Counted from the stretch's first letter, positions 23,101 through 35,199 are shown. The stretch is DNA of 64,000 nt from Liolophura sinensis (GCF_032854445.1 NC_088306.1:12021386-12085385), one strand, 5' to 3'. Numbers and translations: made by a program. The notes: generated from the letters alone by a model not told the origin.

Positions 23101-23217
23101 AACACAAATTAATAGATAGGCGAAGGGTAAATTAGACAGGGCCTAAATCTAATGACTAAATCTAATGATCAGTCTGTCTAGGTACCAGTGAGGCCAACGA
23201 GACATCTGTACACCTAA
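20118..23217. other. No supported gene
   Basis: Three kilobases of A+T-rich DNA with short openings only. A B-box-like gagttcgaatctccgcc near 20231 hints at a decayed SINE. Positions 21420-21500 hold an imperfect duplication of aaaaagtaaca(a)cttcatca. Confidence 0.35.
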
Positions 23218-23395
23218 CAGTGTGTTAGCAGCTGTTCACAGCCAGTTTACAACCATTGTGATATTTACAGCCCACAAGGTGTTTACATCCACCCTATTTG
23301 GCCTTTACAGCCAACACACGAGGCATTTACAGCCGGTCATTAAATGGCAGCTTTTTGATGACAGTTTCCCAAATTTTTACAGCAACAACTCTGAG
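23218..23395. repeat. Degenerate minisatellite with tttacagcc core
   Basis: The motif tttacagcc or close variants recurs about every 25-35 bases (ttcacagcc, tttacaacc, tttacagcc, tttacatcc, tttacagcc, tttacagcc, tttacagca). The spacing is irregular and no open frame is of interest. Confidence 0.5.
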
Positions 23396-25187
23396 GGTTA
23401 CAACTAAGTCATTTTGTTCCTCACCTCTATAGGCGTATAAGGAAACGTTTCTGATTACATCCATGCGCTATGGCCCTGCTTGATCCAAACCAAATCGTTT
23501 AGTCGGCCTCCACAGCATATTCAGGATTCACCTGGTATTTACAACTAATCGGAAAATATCCCATTAATATCTGCTCATTAAACCACGAGTGGCGCACCAC
23601 ATCATTCATGCGACATCGGCTGCGTAAGGCATTTGAGATTGGGAGCTATAAGGTTTTGACCTTCCTTGGTATGGAATATACATATAGTCAGACATAGGTG
23701 AGCTATCCAGTAGCTCGAGTAAATCACTTTGAAGAGTTTAAAACATGAGCTAATGAGACGTTAGAAGTATCGAGTTCCAATGACGTCATCCATAACGCTG
23801 TAACCAGCTCTCAGAACAGCACTGTAGATGCTGGTTACCCATTCAAAAGAAGCACTTTTTTTCCTACGCCCAGTGGCGTTTCGTAATTTGATGTTCTGCA
23901 ATGGGCTTTTAATCTTAATGAATAAGGTCCTGAGAGTGTATGGTATAAAGGTATTAATATCAATTCGTCGTCTGTCTCAAGCAGGCATCACCGCAAAGTT
24001 GTGACACGATCCATACGTATCCTCCCTTGTTCACCACGTCACGTGGAGATTGTGTGAGCAAAACCCTGATAACAGAAACCTGCCGCCCACCCCCTATACC
24101 GCTGCCCTGATACTGACAATGTGACTTTACTCTTAGAAGTATATCACTTTATAAATTATAACGACTTTACGAGACTTTGAGGACAGAACGGCCTGGTTAG
24201 TAGTGTCGGAACGTGTTAAGGAATTCATGTTTTCCTGAATCATCAGGCGGTGTGATTACAAACGTGTATTGCCTATAATGTTGACTTTACAGCTGAGCTT
24301 TAAATTCCATATCATTCTCTCATTGATGCATTTTGTAATTTTTGGACAGGCACATTTCGTATGATCATCACTATCATTCTCGTCATCATCGCCATTACCA
24401 TTGTTATTATCACAACCATTATCATCAGACAGGAAGTTGTCTTACATATTTTTCCTGATCATTTAACTCCTGAAGGTTGATAACAGGAACAGCAGTCTTT
24501 TAACCAAAGTGTATTTCTTCCCTACTGCCCGAACCATGTCGAATCTGTTTTCATCCGATCTGGTCTGTCCTATGATCAAAGGTCTCAGCTGATTTATTGG
24601 CATTTCACGTACTGCAGAAACTCAGCGTTATAAGGTTCGTAATGTCTATATTGATCACTGTGGACTGGAAGAACCGTGTACGGAGACGTACACAAAGAAA
24701 CCAAGGCTGAGCGTAATATTCATCTGGAGTTTTGTACCGTGTATGTATTGTCGGCGCTACACACCGGCTTACAGAGGCAATATTAAGAGCACTGTACGAG
24801 TATTAAGAAGACATGCAAGCGCCCATCCCCACTCCCCGACCCCATGTTAACTCATTCACTCCGACGCCCGGCTCAGGTCGCATGCAGAGCGCTCTGTCTC
24901 AACCCGAGGTGCGAGTATATCCGCGCGGCTGGTAGGACCTCATTTCCCGAGGAGCGGTTAAACCCGCATATGACACCACTTCTCACTGGCTGCAAATTTT
25001 GCTTTCAAATGTTTTTTTCAAGTATAAATCAATCAAAACACACCTGTCTAGATGGAAATGGAGAGACGACCAATGTCTCAGTTAAAGTATACATCAATAC
25101 TCGCGAATCAATGGTGCAATTAATCGATGGACGAATTCAATGAACGAACTTTAGACAATCGACGATAAAAGATGTAAAGCCGCTCAT
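23396..25187. other. Mostly featureless, with a (CATNNN)-type simple repeat
   Basis: Positions 24366-24428 are an impure simple repeat of atcatc and attatc units. Positions 24790-24990 are CpG-richer, with a 99-codon plus opening (24844-25143) lacking other support. A CRE palindrome, TGACGTCA, occurs near 23783. No exon could be defined. Confidence 0.35.
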
Positions 25188-25420
25188 ACTTATTTATTTG
25201 ATTCGTGTTTAACGCCGTGCTCAAGAATATTTCAACATAGCTGCACGATGGCGGTTATGTGTGTGAGTGGATGAGGAAACCGGAGTGCCCTGGGAAAACC
25301 ACCGATCTTCTCGGGGTACCTGGTAAACTTTATAATTTTAAATCGAAGTAGCCAGAGCAGGATTCGAACAATCGGCCCAACTGGTCAAGGGCCTCAGTTG
25401 CACGGAGCCAGAGATTTGCC
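25188..25420 (-). mobile_element. SINE family C (different tRNA-like head)
   Basis: On the minus strand the head reads ggctccgtgcaactgaggcc, followed by ttgaccagttgggc and a B-box-like ttgttcgaatcctgctctgg. The body has ggtttcctcatccactcaca and the tail is ttgagcacggcgttaaacac followed by (AAAT)n. Head and body differ from family A but the tail is shared. It lies about 25 bases downstream of the splice donor of the exon at 25443-25847, in the same sense as that gene. Confidence 0.75.
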
Positions 25421-25442
25421 TTTTCGGTGTATTAAAACCTAC

Positions 25443-25847
25443 CTTGGTATCCTCCTCACAAACAGTGCCCTCAGAGCGCTCAGTTCGCTGTCCTCTGCCG
25501 CAATCCTGTATCTCTCCGAAGAAGTTTGACCAAAAGAAATTCTTTATAGAGCGCAGGTTGGACACGGCGAGACTGTATTTCCCTCTCCAGATTAACTCTT
25601 GGACGTCCAGGAGGCAGCTCTCAAAATGGGAGATCTTTTGAGGGTCAAGCTCAGAAAAGTCGACGTCCGGGTCCGGTAGAGGGGATTCCCCGCCCGACAG
25701 GAGTTTCATGTGGGGCTCGAGCACGAGCCAGAACTTCTCCACCTCGTGGTTTGTCCAGATCGGCTCCCGAATCGTGGAGATGAGTTTCCTACTAGTGGCT
25801 ACATGATAGTGAGCTCTCATGCTGGCGCTTCTGGGAAACTCCCTCAT
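25443..25847 (-). CDS. Candidate first coding exon of an unrecognised gene
   Basis: An ATG at 25847 opens 135 codons that end exactly at an AAG|GTAGGT splice donor (25443, phase 0). Past the donor the frame runs into SINE sequence, which supports the boundary. The exon is markedly G+C- and CpG-richer than its surroundings. The N-terminus is basic; the middle is rich in Trp and Phe and looks helical (EVEKFWLVLEPHMKLL, HFESCLLDVQELIW); the end is charged. There is no signal peptide or membrane segment. A GC-box-like cgggcggggc precedes the ATG closely. I do not recognise the family and could not find the next exon to the left. It could be a retrocopy fragment, but the composition and donor favour a real exon. 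Confidence 0.55.
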
Positions 25848-25865
25848 GCCGCCCCGCCCGCCCGA
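25848..25865 (-). promoter_or_regulatory. GC-box-like sequence just upstream of the ATG at 25847
   Basis: The minus strand reads cgggcggggc (25851-25860) directly before the start codon, inside a local G+C peak. It fits an Sp1/KLF-type GC box or a G+C-rich 5' UTR. The role is inferred from sequence alone. Confidence 0.35.
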
Positions 25866-27354
25866 CCAACCAAAACAAAAAAATAATCAATCGTCAAGAG
25901 CGAGTCGTAGCTGACTGTATGAGAGAACTACTGGCATGCCATTGCAAAGGCTGATTCCCATCCAACTAATGGCATCAATGCTGGACTGTCAACCGTAGAA
26001 ACGCTTTAGCCCTGGTACGTTAGCAACGGACTGACGCATCGGTAATACAGACCCAACATACCCATACAGACAGGCTACTTATCCGCTCAGTCCTCCCTCT
26101 ATCAACACCTTGTGCTGTGTGGTTTGTGCAAAAAAGACGAGCAGACGCAAAAAAGCTTTCAACAGTCTCCTAATAAAATGGTTTGCATTTTAAGCTGTAC
26201 CACTACATACAGTCTTGAAATCACAACCGATGCAAGTAAGACCCTCGATACCAGCGTTTATATGTAAAATACGTGTAAGCCTCGTCTGCCCGCCTTCTGC
26301 AACGACCCTGCCTTTGTCCTCCGCCGTCTTTGTCCGTGCATCCTCAACGGCGATTTTCAAACTGACCGCGGTGAGAGTTAAGCTCATCGGAGGTAGCCGG
26401 CTTCACGCATCTGTCCGTGTTGTTTTACCCTTGCACGGTCTCGTGTCATTTGTCAACCCACTCCACGGCTGACGACTCCGATCTGCTAGTACAATGATGT
26501 CATCCGTGCCAGTATTTAGGTCTACGCGATCCGGCATGATTCACCATGATACACGATTTACGCCTTTCTATAGCGTATGATGAGAAAGCAGCCGCACACA
26601 GGGAGAGTTAATCGATGGTGTGGCCTGCCGTCCTTGTGTATTTCAGTCCGGGGATAGCCTGCTTAGGAATATGCACTGTACATAGAAAATTACCTGTACC
26701 AATTACAAGCTTTTAGCGGCTCTCTGAGTCTATGAGCTAAAATTGAGCAGGAACTGAAATGTCTTATTTTCTTTATTTTTTTTTCGTTGTAAGGTTACTC
26801 ATATCAGACGCCTATAAAAAGACCTTCTTTATCTGTCTTAGGCAGTTCTTCGGGTCTTCAGTCCATTAAATGTCGTCGAGGAGCAGCTTTTTATTCGGCT
26901 ATCGGGCCGTTCATGTAGCGCCTTTTGAAAATGTATTACACTAACGCACAAAAACACACTCACGTCAAATCCATCTTAAGTCTCCTTTGAGCATCTATAG
27001 CCCATGCAGGCCGTTCACCCTTTAGATTAAATGTACCAGTGATGATGCAAATATCGCCTTCCCAACCAGGATGTCCTGGAAATCTTCAGTTAGACGTACA
27101 ATACTTAGGAAATTGAACAACCTGTATACATGCGTACCTCCAACAGCTGCTTGTTCAAAAAGGTAGAGTGATTTCCCCTTGCCTCATGTAGTCCGGTTTC
27201 CTCTTATTCTATATCTGAATTGTGATGAATAACTGAAGCAATTCTGAGCACAGCGCACATTCAATATTCATGAAACTGGACCATCTGTATCACGTGCACC
27301 TTCATCGGTTAAGTACGTTTGGTGGTTTCCTCCTGAATCAATCCGGTTTCCTTC
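25866..27354. other. G+C-richer flank, then A+T-rich DNA; no defined gene
   Basis: Positions 26240-26480 are CpG-rich and open on both strands (minus 26387-26190, plus 26215-26472). No donor or acceptor could be matched, so neither is called. It may belong to the promoter region of the exon at 25443-25847. The rest holds nothing recognisable. Confidence 0.3.
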
Positions 27355-27490
27355 TGTCCAGTAGATGACTTCTGTCCTGTATATAGTTGACTTCTGTCCT
27401 ATGGTTGACTTCTATCCTATAAGTAGTTTACTTCTGTCCTATGACTTTCTGTCCGGTGACTTTTGTCCTATTGTTGACGTCTGTCAAATA
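27355..27490. repeat. Short minisatellite, ttctgtcctat core
   Basis: Six to seven imperfect units of about 18-25 bases with gacttctgtcctat as the shared core (for example 27367, 27389 and 27434). Confidence 0.6.
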
Positions 27491-28636
27491 GATGAAATGA
27501 CCTGAAGTGCAGAGTATATACATCACTAACGAAACGAAACCACATGGATCCACTTCTTCACGTCTCTGTACTTATATGGACTCCTTTAGTTCTGCAAACG
27601 GTAGCTGAAGTCAGCACGTATACACATCGTCAATATATACACTATATATATATACACTAACTGGGGTCTACACAAGCGCATAGGATGTCGAATCACTCGG
27701 GCATAACGCCCATTTAATGACAGAGCATAAAAAGTATATTTTTTCATCTGAAGACCCTATTCATTAAACTCCATGCTCAAATCTGGCTGCGAAGGCTGCG
27801 ATTTTGTTGTGTGAATGAGTAGTAGTTATTTATTTCTTTACATTTTTCTCTGTAATGTCAGAATGAACATCATCTCGGGATGGCATATGGAAGTTTTTTT
27901 TAGAAACATATATAACAAGATTCCGGTTGTAATACTTGGTAAACTAGTTCGTCGATGCATGTTATGCACAGTCTCATCGTGGATTTGAACTCTCAACCAG
28001 GCTCATAACCATTATCTTTCGCCGGATTGCTATTGTCGAGGAAACTGCCGTGTTAGCCGAGCTAACGGTCATTCTGATCGACCCAGCCCGACTTGCCCCA
28101 AGGGATTAGAGAGATGGAGCGATGATGATGATGTGTCCGGGGCCTCACAACGATGAGAGTTAATCAATGTTAATTACCCCAGTCGGGGAAATCCTTTGAT
28201 CCGTTTAGAGGGTGATATGACCTGGGAGGTGACTATTGAGTGTTTATTGACGCACAGGCTTGCTGCAGTCACTCCCCATGAATGTATTATAGCTGTGAAC
28301 GATTGTGGTTATGAGTTCGAGGCTTGGTCTCTTTAATTTGTACAATTTTGGAGCAAATGGAGTGTACTCAGCACTGATTTTTTTTCTACAGTCTGTTCTC
28401 GATTAAACATAATTTATTTAGGGTTTATCTGAGGTCCATGGAAACAAAAACTTACAAATTAAAGCTAAGTACATGCACATGTATGCATATGTAATTCTTA
28501 CTTGGCTTGCAACTTTTATCCGACATTATAATAGAGCAGATAAGTAGCCTGTAATTCTTGAAAACCGTAAGCCTTTATAAACAGCCTAATTAACTGCTAA
28601 ATACCCTATATGCTCCTCAGAGTGTCAAATAATAAT
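27491..28636. other. No supported gene
   Basis: A+T-rich DNA. Short ata/tat runs at 27640-27655 and a gatgatgatgatg run at 28121-28134. No SINE or exon was recognised with confidence. Confidence 0.35.
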
Positions 28637-28822
28637 CGGGACCTCCGTGGACCACTGTTCAGCGCGCTAGCGCTGCACAATGACCCAGGAGCCTATCGCC
28701 AATCCGGTCGCTGTGAGTTCAAGTCCAACTCATGCTTGTGTCTTCTCCAGTTGTGCGAGGGGAGGTCTGCCAGTAACCTGCGGATTTTCGTGGGATTTCC
28801 CGGGCTGGTTTTCTTCTACCAC
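28637..28822 (+). mobile_element. SINE family A, 3'-truncated copy
   Basis: The head gggacctccgtgg and the middle gcacaatgacccaggagcct, gtgagttcaagtccaactca and acctgcggattttcgtggga are present. The copy breaks off before the conserved tail. Losing the 3' end is unusual for a retroposed element, so later deletion or recombination is likely. Confidence 0.85.
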
Positions 28823-28879
28823 AGTGCAGTTTGAGCTACAATGTATTTTTACAGTAAAGTTTGTTGGTTGTTTAGTTAC

Positions 28880-29150
28880 ATTTCTCGTCTAACTGTAAAT
28901 GTCCAGCCAATTGTATAACGATAGTAGTTTACAGGCAAGTTGTTGTATTTGTATAGCCCAAAGTGCTGTAAAGGTACAGATGACAGCCAAATATGCAGCA
29001 ACAGGCAATAAAGTTACAGCTGTTTTGAGTTTACAAATGGGTGGTAAGACTGGTATATGTACGGTATTTTTCGTCCGTTTAACCTGTCCATTTCGCTGTA
29101 AGGTAGTAAAATACAACCAAATATTGTGTACACATGCAGACATTTTGCAA
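28880..29150 (+). repeat. Dispersed repeat, copy 1 (partner at 57120-57345)
   Basis: The segment with acagccaaatatgcagcaac, taaagttacagctgtttt and, about 100 bases on, aatacaaccaaatattgtgt resembles 57130-57345 in order and spacing. No tRNA-like head or SINE tail is visible. It may be a DNA-transposon remnant. The openings on both strands here have no support. Confidence 0.45.
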
Positions 29151-29396
29151 AATGAGGAGCAGACATTTTGCAAAATGAAGAGACCAAAAATGCATTTTCC
29201 ATTTACCCCGTAAATGTAACTTTTGCTTTACAAAATTTTTTTCCGAGTTCGTTTTTCAGATATGTATATACCCCATTAGAATGTTGAATATGTAGAATAT
29301 TTTCATGCTCCTGATCTTTACAGAGAGCAGTGACCGTGTGAAGTTGTCTTACATGATGTTCCCCAATGTGAGCATACATTATACATTACAACAGCT

Positions 29397-29401
<5 letters not shown>

Positions 29402-29451
<50 letters not shown>

Positions 29452-29678
29452 TTTGATTAGTGTTTTACGCCCTGCTCAAGAATATTTCACTTATACGACG
29501 GCGGCCAGCATTATGTTGGGAGGAAAGTGGGCAGAGTATGAAGCCGGTGGAAACCCTCGACCATCCGGAGGTTGCTGGAAAACCTTCTCACATACGGCCA
29601 GAGAGGGCCGCATTGGCGAGAGGCTACGGGGTAATTACACTGCGCTAGCGCGCTAACAACTGAGCCACGGAGGCCCCC
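29402..29678 (-). mobile_element. SINE family A, near full-length copy with long (AAAT)n tail and TSD
   Basis: On the minus strand it has the head gggggcctccgtggctcagt, a shortened middle, and the tail gagcagggcgtaaaacact followed by about 50 bases of (AAAT)n (the plus strand shows tttattta). A perfect 15-bp duplication, tacaacagctttatt, flanks it at 29387-29401 and 29679-29693. The long pure tail and exact duplication suggest it is one of the youngest insertions here. Confidence 0.95.
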
Positions 29679-29829
29679 TACAACAGCTTTATTATACCTC
29701 ACAGTGTAAAGCTGACGCGAAAAACCGTGTAACGACTCTAATCCATCTGACAACTTCCAGTTCATGAGTATAAAATTATTTCAGTAGTGTTTAGGCCACA
29801 TGTATCAAAAGCTGTAAGAAATGTAGGCC

Positions 29830-30062
29830 ACCGTTAAGCTTCTGACTGGCTGAGACGGTCAAGCCACTGTCAGGACTTTGTCGTAAGACAGACGTCTCGT
29901 GTTCGAATTCAGCATTCGTTCTTTCGATAAGAACTTTAAGTCATGGGTTTTGTCGTCCCTGGTGACGGTCGCTGGATTATGCCGGGCACTCCAAATCTCT
30001 GAGCACCATCATATAGGTGAAAAATTATCCAGTATGGTGTTGGACGTGAATGGAATAAATGA
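29830..30062 (+). mobile_element. SINE family D (another tRNA-like head)
   Basis: The head has tgactggctgagacggtcaa, then a B-box-like ctcgtgttcgaattcagc. The body has ggtgacggtcgctggattat and the tail ccagtatggtgttggacgt followed by gaataaatgaataa. The tail is only distantly like that of families A-C. A tail-only relative is at 31479-31566. Confidence 0.7.
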
Positions 30063-30729
30063 ATAACGCCATGAGATTACCGGGATAAACCATGTTCAGA
30101 TGATCTGCATGTACACGGTAAATTACTTACACAAATATTTCCACATTTCTCATTTCAAACACGTTTAGGTTAAAATATGCATATAGGCAGAAATTTTACT
30201 GAAATCTGTTACGAGATTGACGGCTTTTTACGGAGGGAATGACATCACGGTTTGGATCGGTTGGATTATAATTTTCAGCTTTCCAGATAGTCTGAGTATT
30301 TCTGCAGATGTGATGTCATTTTGTACAACTAGCCCTTACTTGTCACTAGCGAAGTGGCAAAATGTGACCTTTTTCCCCAGTGCTGTAACATTGGGTGGCC
30401 ATTTTGTTTTAAAGACAATTAATGTTCAGGTTGTAGCTTTGCGAATGAACCCTTTAGCAGTGCGGTTTGCACCAGCCATAAACCTGACAGCTTTCAGCAT
30501 GTATAAATTCTTGAATATCAGATAAGTAATGAATACTTTTAAGTGGCGAAAAGATCGTCAATCTTTTTAAGGAATTTAATTTCAAGGGAGGCAACTCTGG
30601 AGAGCTAATGGCTATATCACGTAGCGAGGACATAGACGTATACACATGGCGTGTCCATAGCAGAACCGAAGCATACGATACTTAAATGCTATTCTGTAGC
30701 GTAACACTGACATACTATTCTTATACATA
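30063..30729. other. No supported gene
   Basis: One 102-codon opening (30217-30525), overlapped by an opening on the other strand, and no splice support. No repeat was recognised. Confidence 0.35.
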
Positions 30730-31105
30730 TGTAACCAAGCACAAACATAAGCTTGATACAAGCACGCACATTATGTTTAAACGTCTCTTTATAGCATAAA
30801 CACGTGATACATATAGGCATACACAGGTAGCGTAGGCCTACTTCAAACATAGTCTATACATGCTTGTACTTCTCTAACCTAACACAAACATTTCATACGC
30901 TTATGCAAAGGTCTACCACACAAACACATTACATACTTATACTTACGTCCATAACACAAACATATTATATGTTTATATTCATATATCTAGAACACGAACA
31001 TTCAATATGCTTATATGCATACAGTCATATGCACAAACATATTATAGGATCGTAAATCTATGTTACACCAACATATCTCGCTTTAATGTATCTTTCTTAA
31101 CACAA
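30730..31105. repeat. Decayed tandem repeat, aacacaaacata core
   Basis: The motif aacacaaacata (or aagcacaaacata) followed by an A+T-rich ttat/atgctta stretch recurs about every 40-50 bases, with high divergence (for example 30739, 30881, 30953, 31033 and 31099). Confidence 0.5.
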
Positions 31106-31110
31106 ACATA

Positions 31111-31190
31111 TAATGACCGCCGTCGTATAAGTGAAATATTCTTGAGTACAGCGTTCAACACCAATCAAATAAATAAATAAATAAATAAAT
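31111..31190 (+). mobile_element. SINE family A, 3' end only
   Basis: Starts within gaccgccgtcgtataagtga and runs through gagtacagcgttcaacacc into (AAAT)n. It is strongly 5' truncated. Confidence 0.85.
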
Positions 31191-31478
31191 ACGTCTGTAT
31201 CAAAACAAAGCCATATGACGTTTGTCATAGAGAAATCTACCACAACAACAACGCGGCCTTGAACAATCTATTTATGTTTCCCCGCGCTATCGTTGTTCGT
31301 GGGACCTTTTGCGTATGCAGTGCTACGCTGATTGAAGTCCATTTGTCTTCTACCAGTAAGGTATGCATACTTGTATCAGTATAACCCATGTGCAAAAGTT
31401 CGTAAATATAATTTGTCAAACTAAAGTCAGTGGTTTGCCCATGGCACATTGCTTTCCTCATCCATACATACAAAACTC

Positions 31479-31527
31479 ATCGTAAAAAGTGAAAAATTAT
31501 TGAGTATTCCATTCAAAAGCAATGGAA

Positions 31528-31566
<39 letters not shown>
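31479..31566 (+). mobile_element. SINE family D-like 3' end with (AAAT)n tail
   Basis: The run gtgaaaaattattgagtatt, then caatggaataaataaata, parallels the end of the element at 29830-30062. The tail is a pure (AAAT)n run of nearly 40 bases. Confidence 0.5.
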
Positions 31567-31567
<1 letters not shown>

Positions 31568-32107
31568 ACTTCACACATGACATTGTATCGGCATATCAGT
31601 GCTCAGCGAAAGAAACAAGATATTCCAATTTGATAAGTGCGAGATTTATTTTCAAGGTAAGAACTTACCCAAAGTAAGAAAAACGTTAATAAAATAAAAA
31701 AAACAAACGTTTGTGAAAACTTAACCAGCTAATGACAAGTCGGATCGCTCATCAGTTTTCAGTGATATAGCTGGAAGATATTGTCGTTGTTAAATCCATG
31801 CATTGTTCGAGAAAGCCTTTTTTTCTTCTCTAAAATGTCTATCTACGATAACAGCCAGAATAAATTGTTTCTCTCATTACAATTGAATTCATTACAGTTT
31901 TGAATTTGCAGTTTCGTAAATATTCACGAATTTCACGAAAAAATGATAAACCGGTGATATATTTTAAGAGCGATTGGGGTAACATTAACTGAATGAAATC
32001 TCTCTTTATTGTGTGTCGGATACTACATTTTTTTACACTAATATTTGTTATTGTATGGGAGCGATAGAGAACCTCAAAAAAGCTAGGTGAATATTGTAAA
32101 TATTACA
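31567..32107. other. A+T-rich DNA, no feature seen
   Basis: No exon, SINE or tandem repeat was recognised. Confidence 0.4.
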
Positions 32108-32455
32108 AAGGTCGAGGTAATGAGGCAGCAAAGCAACGAGTTAGCGAGAAAGCGAGATGACGAGACAGGAAGGTAGCAAGGCGGCAAGATAACGAGGTGG
32201 TGAAGCAGCTAGGCAGCGAGGTGGCGATGTAGCGAGGCTGCGAGGCAGCGAAATAGCAAGAAAACAAGGTCACGAGGCAGTTAGGCAGCGAAATAGCAAG
32301 AAAGCAAGATAATACGGCAGCTAGGCAGCGATATAGCAAGAAAGCAAGGTAACGGGGCTCTAGGCAGCGATATAGCAAGAAAGCAAGGTAACGAGGCAGC
32401 GAAAGCAGCGATGCAGTGAAAGAGTGAAGCAGCGAGGTTGCGAGACAGTGAAGAG
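32108..32455. repeat. Octamer-based minisatellite (ggcagcga / gcaagaaa units)
   Basis: Built from 8-base modules such as gaggcagc, gaaatagc, aagaaagc and aaggtaac. Within it a longer block, aggcagcgatatagcaagaa followed by agcaaggtaacg, repeats three to four times with a period near 46 bases (32284-32400). The antisense Ser/Leu/Pro-rich openings (32103-32625) are repeat by-products. Confidence 0.85.
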
Positions 32456-33747
32456 AGGTATGACCAGGTAGTGCCACTGACATGAGAATACCTTAGCCAA
32501 TAAAACAAAGGCAAGTTGAGCAATGGAGGTAGCCAGTACGTTGTTAGAACAGGGGGGGGGAATCGAGGGTCCATATACTGGACCATTGGCAGTAGCAGCG
32601 AGCTATTGGTTGCTAGAATGTACATATATATTTACGACTTATTACATAATGGGCGTCATAGGCGAGCTATGAGCTCGTTTTCAATTCAGAGTTATCAGTC
32701 AGGATTCCACTTATATTCCAATTAATACCGGCTTTGACGCTGAGCCTCGACGATCATGATAAAAAAATGCAATCAATTAATTTTAAGTCAGTTCACATCT
32801 ACTCAGCCGTGTACTAATTTTTCAACTTACTGATAAAACACAAAGCACATATACAGCCTAACCCTCCACTTCCTTAATCAAACTTACAATCTTGAAAGGT
32901 GATAAAAATGTATGACGATTTCAGGAACAATTTCGGTTTTGTTCACCTGAGTAGGAAGTGCTTTAATTTTCAACAGATGACCACGGAATATTATTATACA
33001 TAAATGTAGCTGTACAACTGTTTCAGAATTGATTAATTTTTCCTCATTAAAACACGATAATATCGAAAAACAATTTAACTCCTGTTCAAGTGTATGTGAG
33101 CGATGGCTATTGTGAACAGTGCCTGTTCATAACGGTATAACTGCTTATATGTATTATTTTCCCGTCTTCTGTATTCTTTCACCTGTGGATGGTTTTTGCC
33201 TACGGTTATCCGATATGGACAAGCTGGTGGTAATGAATTACACATGACATTTTCGTAGTCACAAAGACGTTAGTGACCAGAATCATTGGGGCGAACATGG
33301 ACGCGTTCTATAAACAAAGACACTCCTTCCCACCTGTACTGCCCTGATTACAGATTACCTGGCTTCAGAGAAAATCATAAGCCAAACCAGCAGGTGTCCG
33401 TCCAAATGACCTCGCCATTCTAGAAACTATTAGGAAAAAAATAGCGGGTTTGACTATCCAGGGCAAACACCTTTTATTGGTGTCACTGAAAAAAAATAGT
33501 ACTAAAAATAAACAATCATAAAGTGAAATAACACGACTGACATTCAAATTAGAAGGTTATATCTGTACGGTGTTTGCCTTCTTTATTTTATGAACTCGCC
33601 CCTCCCACCCCTCCCGTCGCTTTCATGAATTTTTCGGCCATATCACGACAGTGTCAGTTAAATCTGACCCAATCCCGCTATAATTAGTGTGTTGTCTCAC
33701 TACACCGCCATGTCGAAGACACCAGACATGGCGCCCCATCCCTTCAC
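32456..33747. other. No supported gene
   Basis: Contains a run of nine G at 32551-32559 and is otherwise A+T-rich. Openings are short and unsupported. Confidence 0.35.
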
Positions 33748-33930
33748 ATTAGTGAAGCAGTAATTAGCGGAGCAGTAATTGGCCATTCCTCTGTTATACT
33801 GAGCATCAAGCGAGGTAGTACCCAGGGTAAAGATGGTGTGACCCGACAGATACTGAGCACCAGATCTGTTGCTTTAGCAGCAGAAGAAACACGAGGACAT
33901 GTTTGGCAAAAATCGCACTGAACTTGTCTT
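33748..33930 (-). mobile_element. Possible decayed SINE remnant
   Basis: On the minus strand tgctaaagcaacagatctgg followed by a gggtcacaccatc-like stretch looks like a worn tRNA-derived head. The call is weak, since no tail or target-site duplication was found. Confidence 0.25.
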
Positions 33931-34215
33931 TTCATGATACACAGAGACCCTATGTTCACCCTCTGGTGGGGTCAAAATGTGAACTTGGAGGTGACTGACT
34001 ATACACAAATCATCAACAAGCAGAACGTCGTTACTTTGTCTGCTCTTCTGGCCGTTTGCTTATACTACGTTCGATGGAAAGATCATTTGTTTTCTATCAT
34101 TATGGCGTGCAAACATGTGTATCATTACATACAGGCAAGTTTGTCAACAACTTGCCAAAGACCGGTACGTGGTTTACCCTCGGGCAATCCCCCAGCCATA
34201 CAATAACCGCCGCCA

Positions 34216-34440
34216 TATATTTATCTATTTTATTTATTTGATTGGAGTTTTACGCCGAACTCAATAATATTTCACTTATATGACGGCGGTTCCATCACAT
34301 ATAAACATCGACCATAAGCAGAAGTTCATTGCATTTTAGGCGGAGGAAAACAGCCTTCTGTATATGACCATGTGTGTCTGGGGATTTCAGAATCCGGGGC
34401 GTTTCCTGCCATAACTTAACCTATTAGCTTCAGGCCATAC
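34216..34440 (-). mobile_element. SINE tail with diverged body (family A or C)
   Basis: The minus strand ends with the tail ttgagttcggcgtaaaactc and (AAAT)n, preceded by cgccgtcatataagtgaaat. The body beyond about 34290 is not the usual family-A body (ggcggaggaaaacagcc and ggatttcagaatccggggc on the plus strand), so this may be family C or a chimera. Confidence 0.7.
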
Positions 34441-35199
34441 GTAATTAAATCAGATTGCATGTAACCCACAACAGCAACAGTGAACAGTTAACATCATTGC
34501 GCCTAGCTCTGCCAACCAATCAGACATCACTTACCTTATCTGAATTCGCCTTGTATCAATGGGGAACCTATTACAAGATGTGCATTGATTGGTCATATAT
34601 TGTCTCCTCCTGCATTCGCTGTCACCTCAGGTCACCGGAAATATGCTATATTCTTGTTATTTACGTTAATTATCTGGTATTAATTATCTGGCTTAAAGGC
34701 ATTAGGGGACTTATATATAGATCGTGTTGAAAGACAAAGATATTTGTATCAACGTTTGAATGTGAAACGTAAGAGAGACGCAATTTGTTTTGTTCAGTCA
34801 GTATTTTTATGCCCAGCGTGGATTAAGGGCTATTCGTCCCTAACGGTCGTCAAACCTCCAGCTTTTCCTCCCAACCAGTTAAAAAACGAGGGTGAAAGAA
34901 AACAATGCTGGAAGTAAACATCTCCGATATTTTAAAAAATCTTAAATATGGTTTTCCTATTTTAACTGATATTTGTTATTATGAGATTTTAGAAATGTCT
35001 GTCTGTTTTCTTTGACTTTGGGCGTAACTACCATTTTCATATGGAAATACAAACTGTTTCCTGGCTCTGACCACTCTGGTTGCTAGATTACACCCTAATC
35101 ATTCATTCATTCATCCATTCGAATTCTACAGGGCAACAGCTGTCCACTGTGCATACTTTGTTGCCGTTAGGTAAAGGCAACAACTGATCGTCCGGATGT
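34441..35199. other. No supported gene
   Basis: The 91-codon opening at 34455-34730 is unsupported. Contains a short attcattcatt run near 35100. Confidence 0.35.

Noticed and set aside
32103-32625. Minus-strand Ser/Leu/Pro-rich openings of 114-126 codons
   Set aside because: Antisense translation of an octamer minisatellite in overlapping frames.
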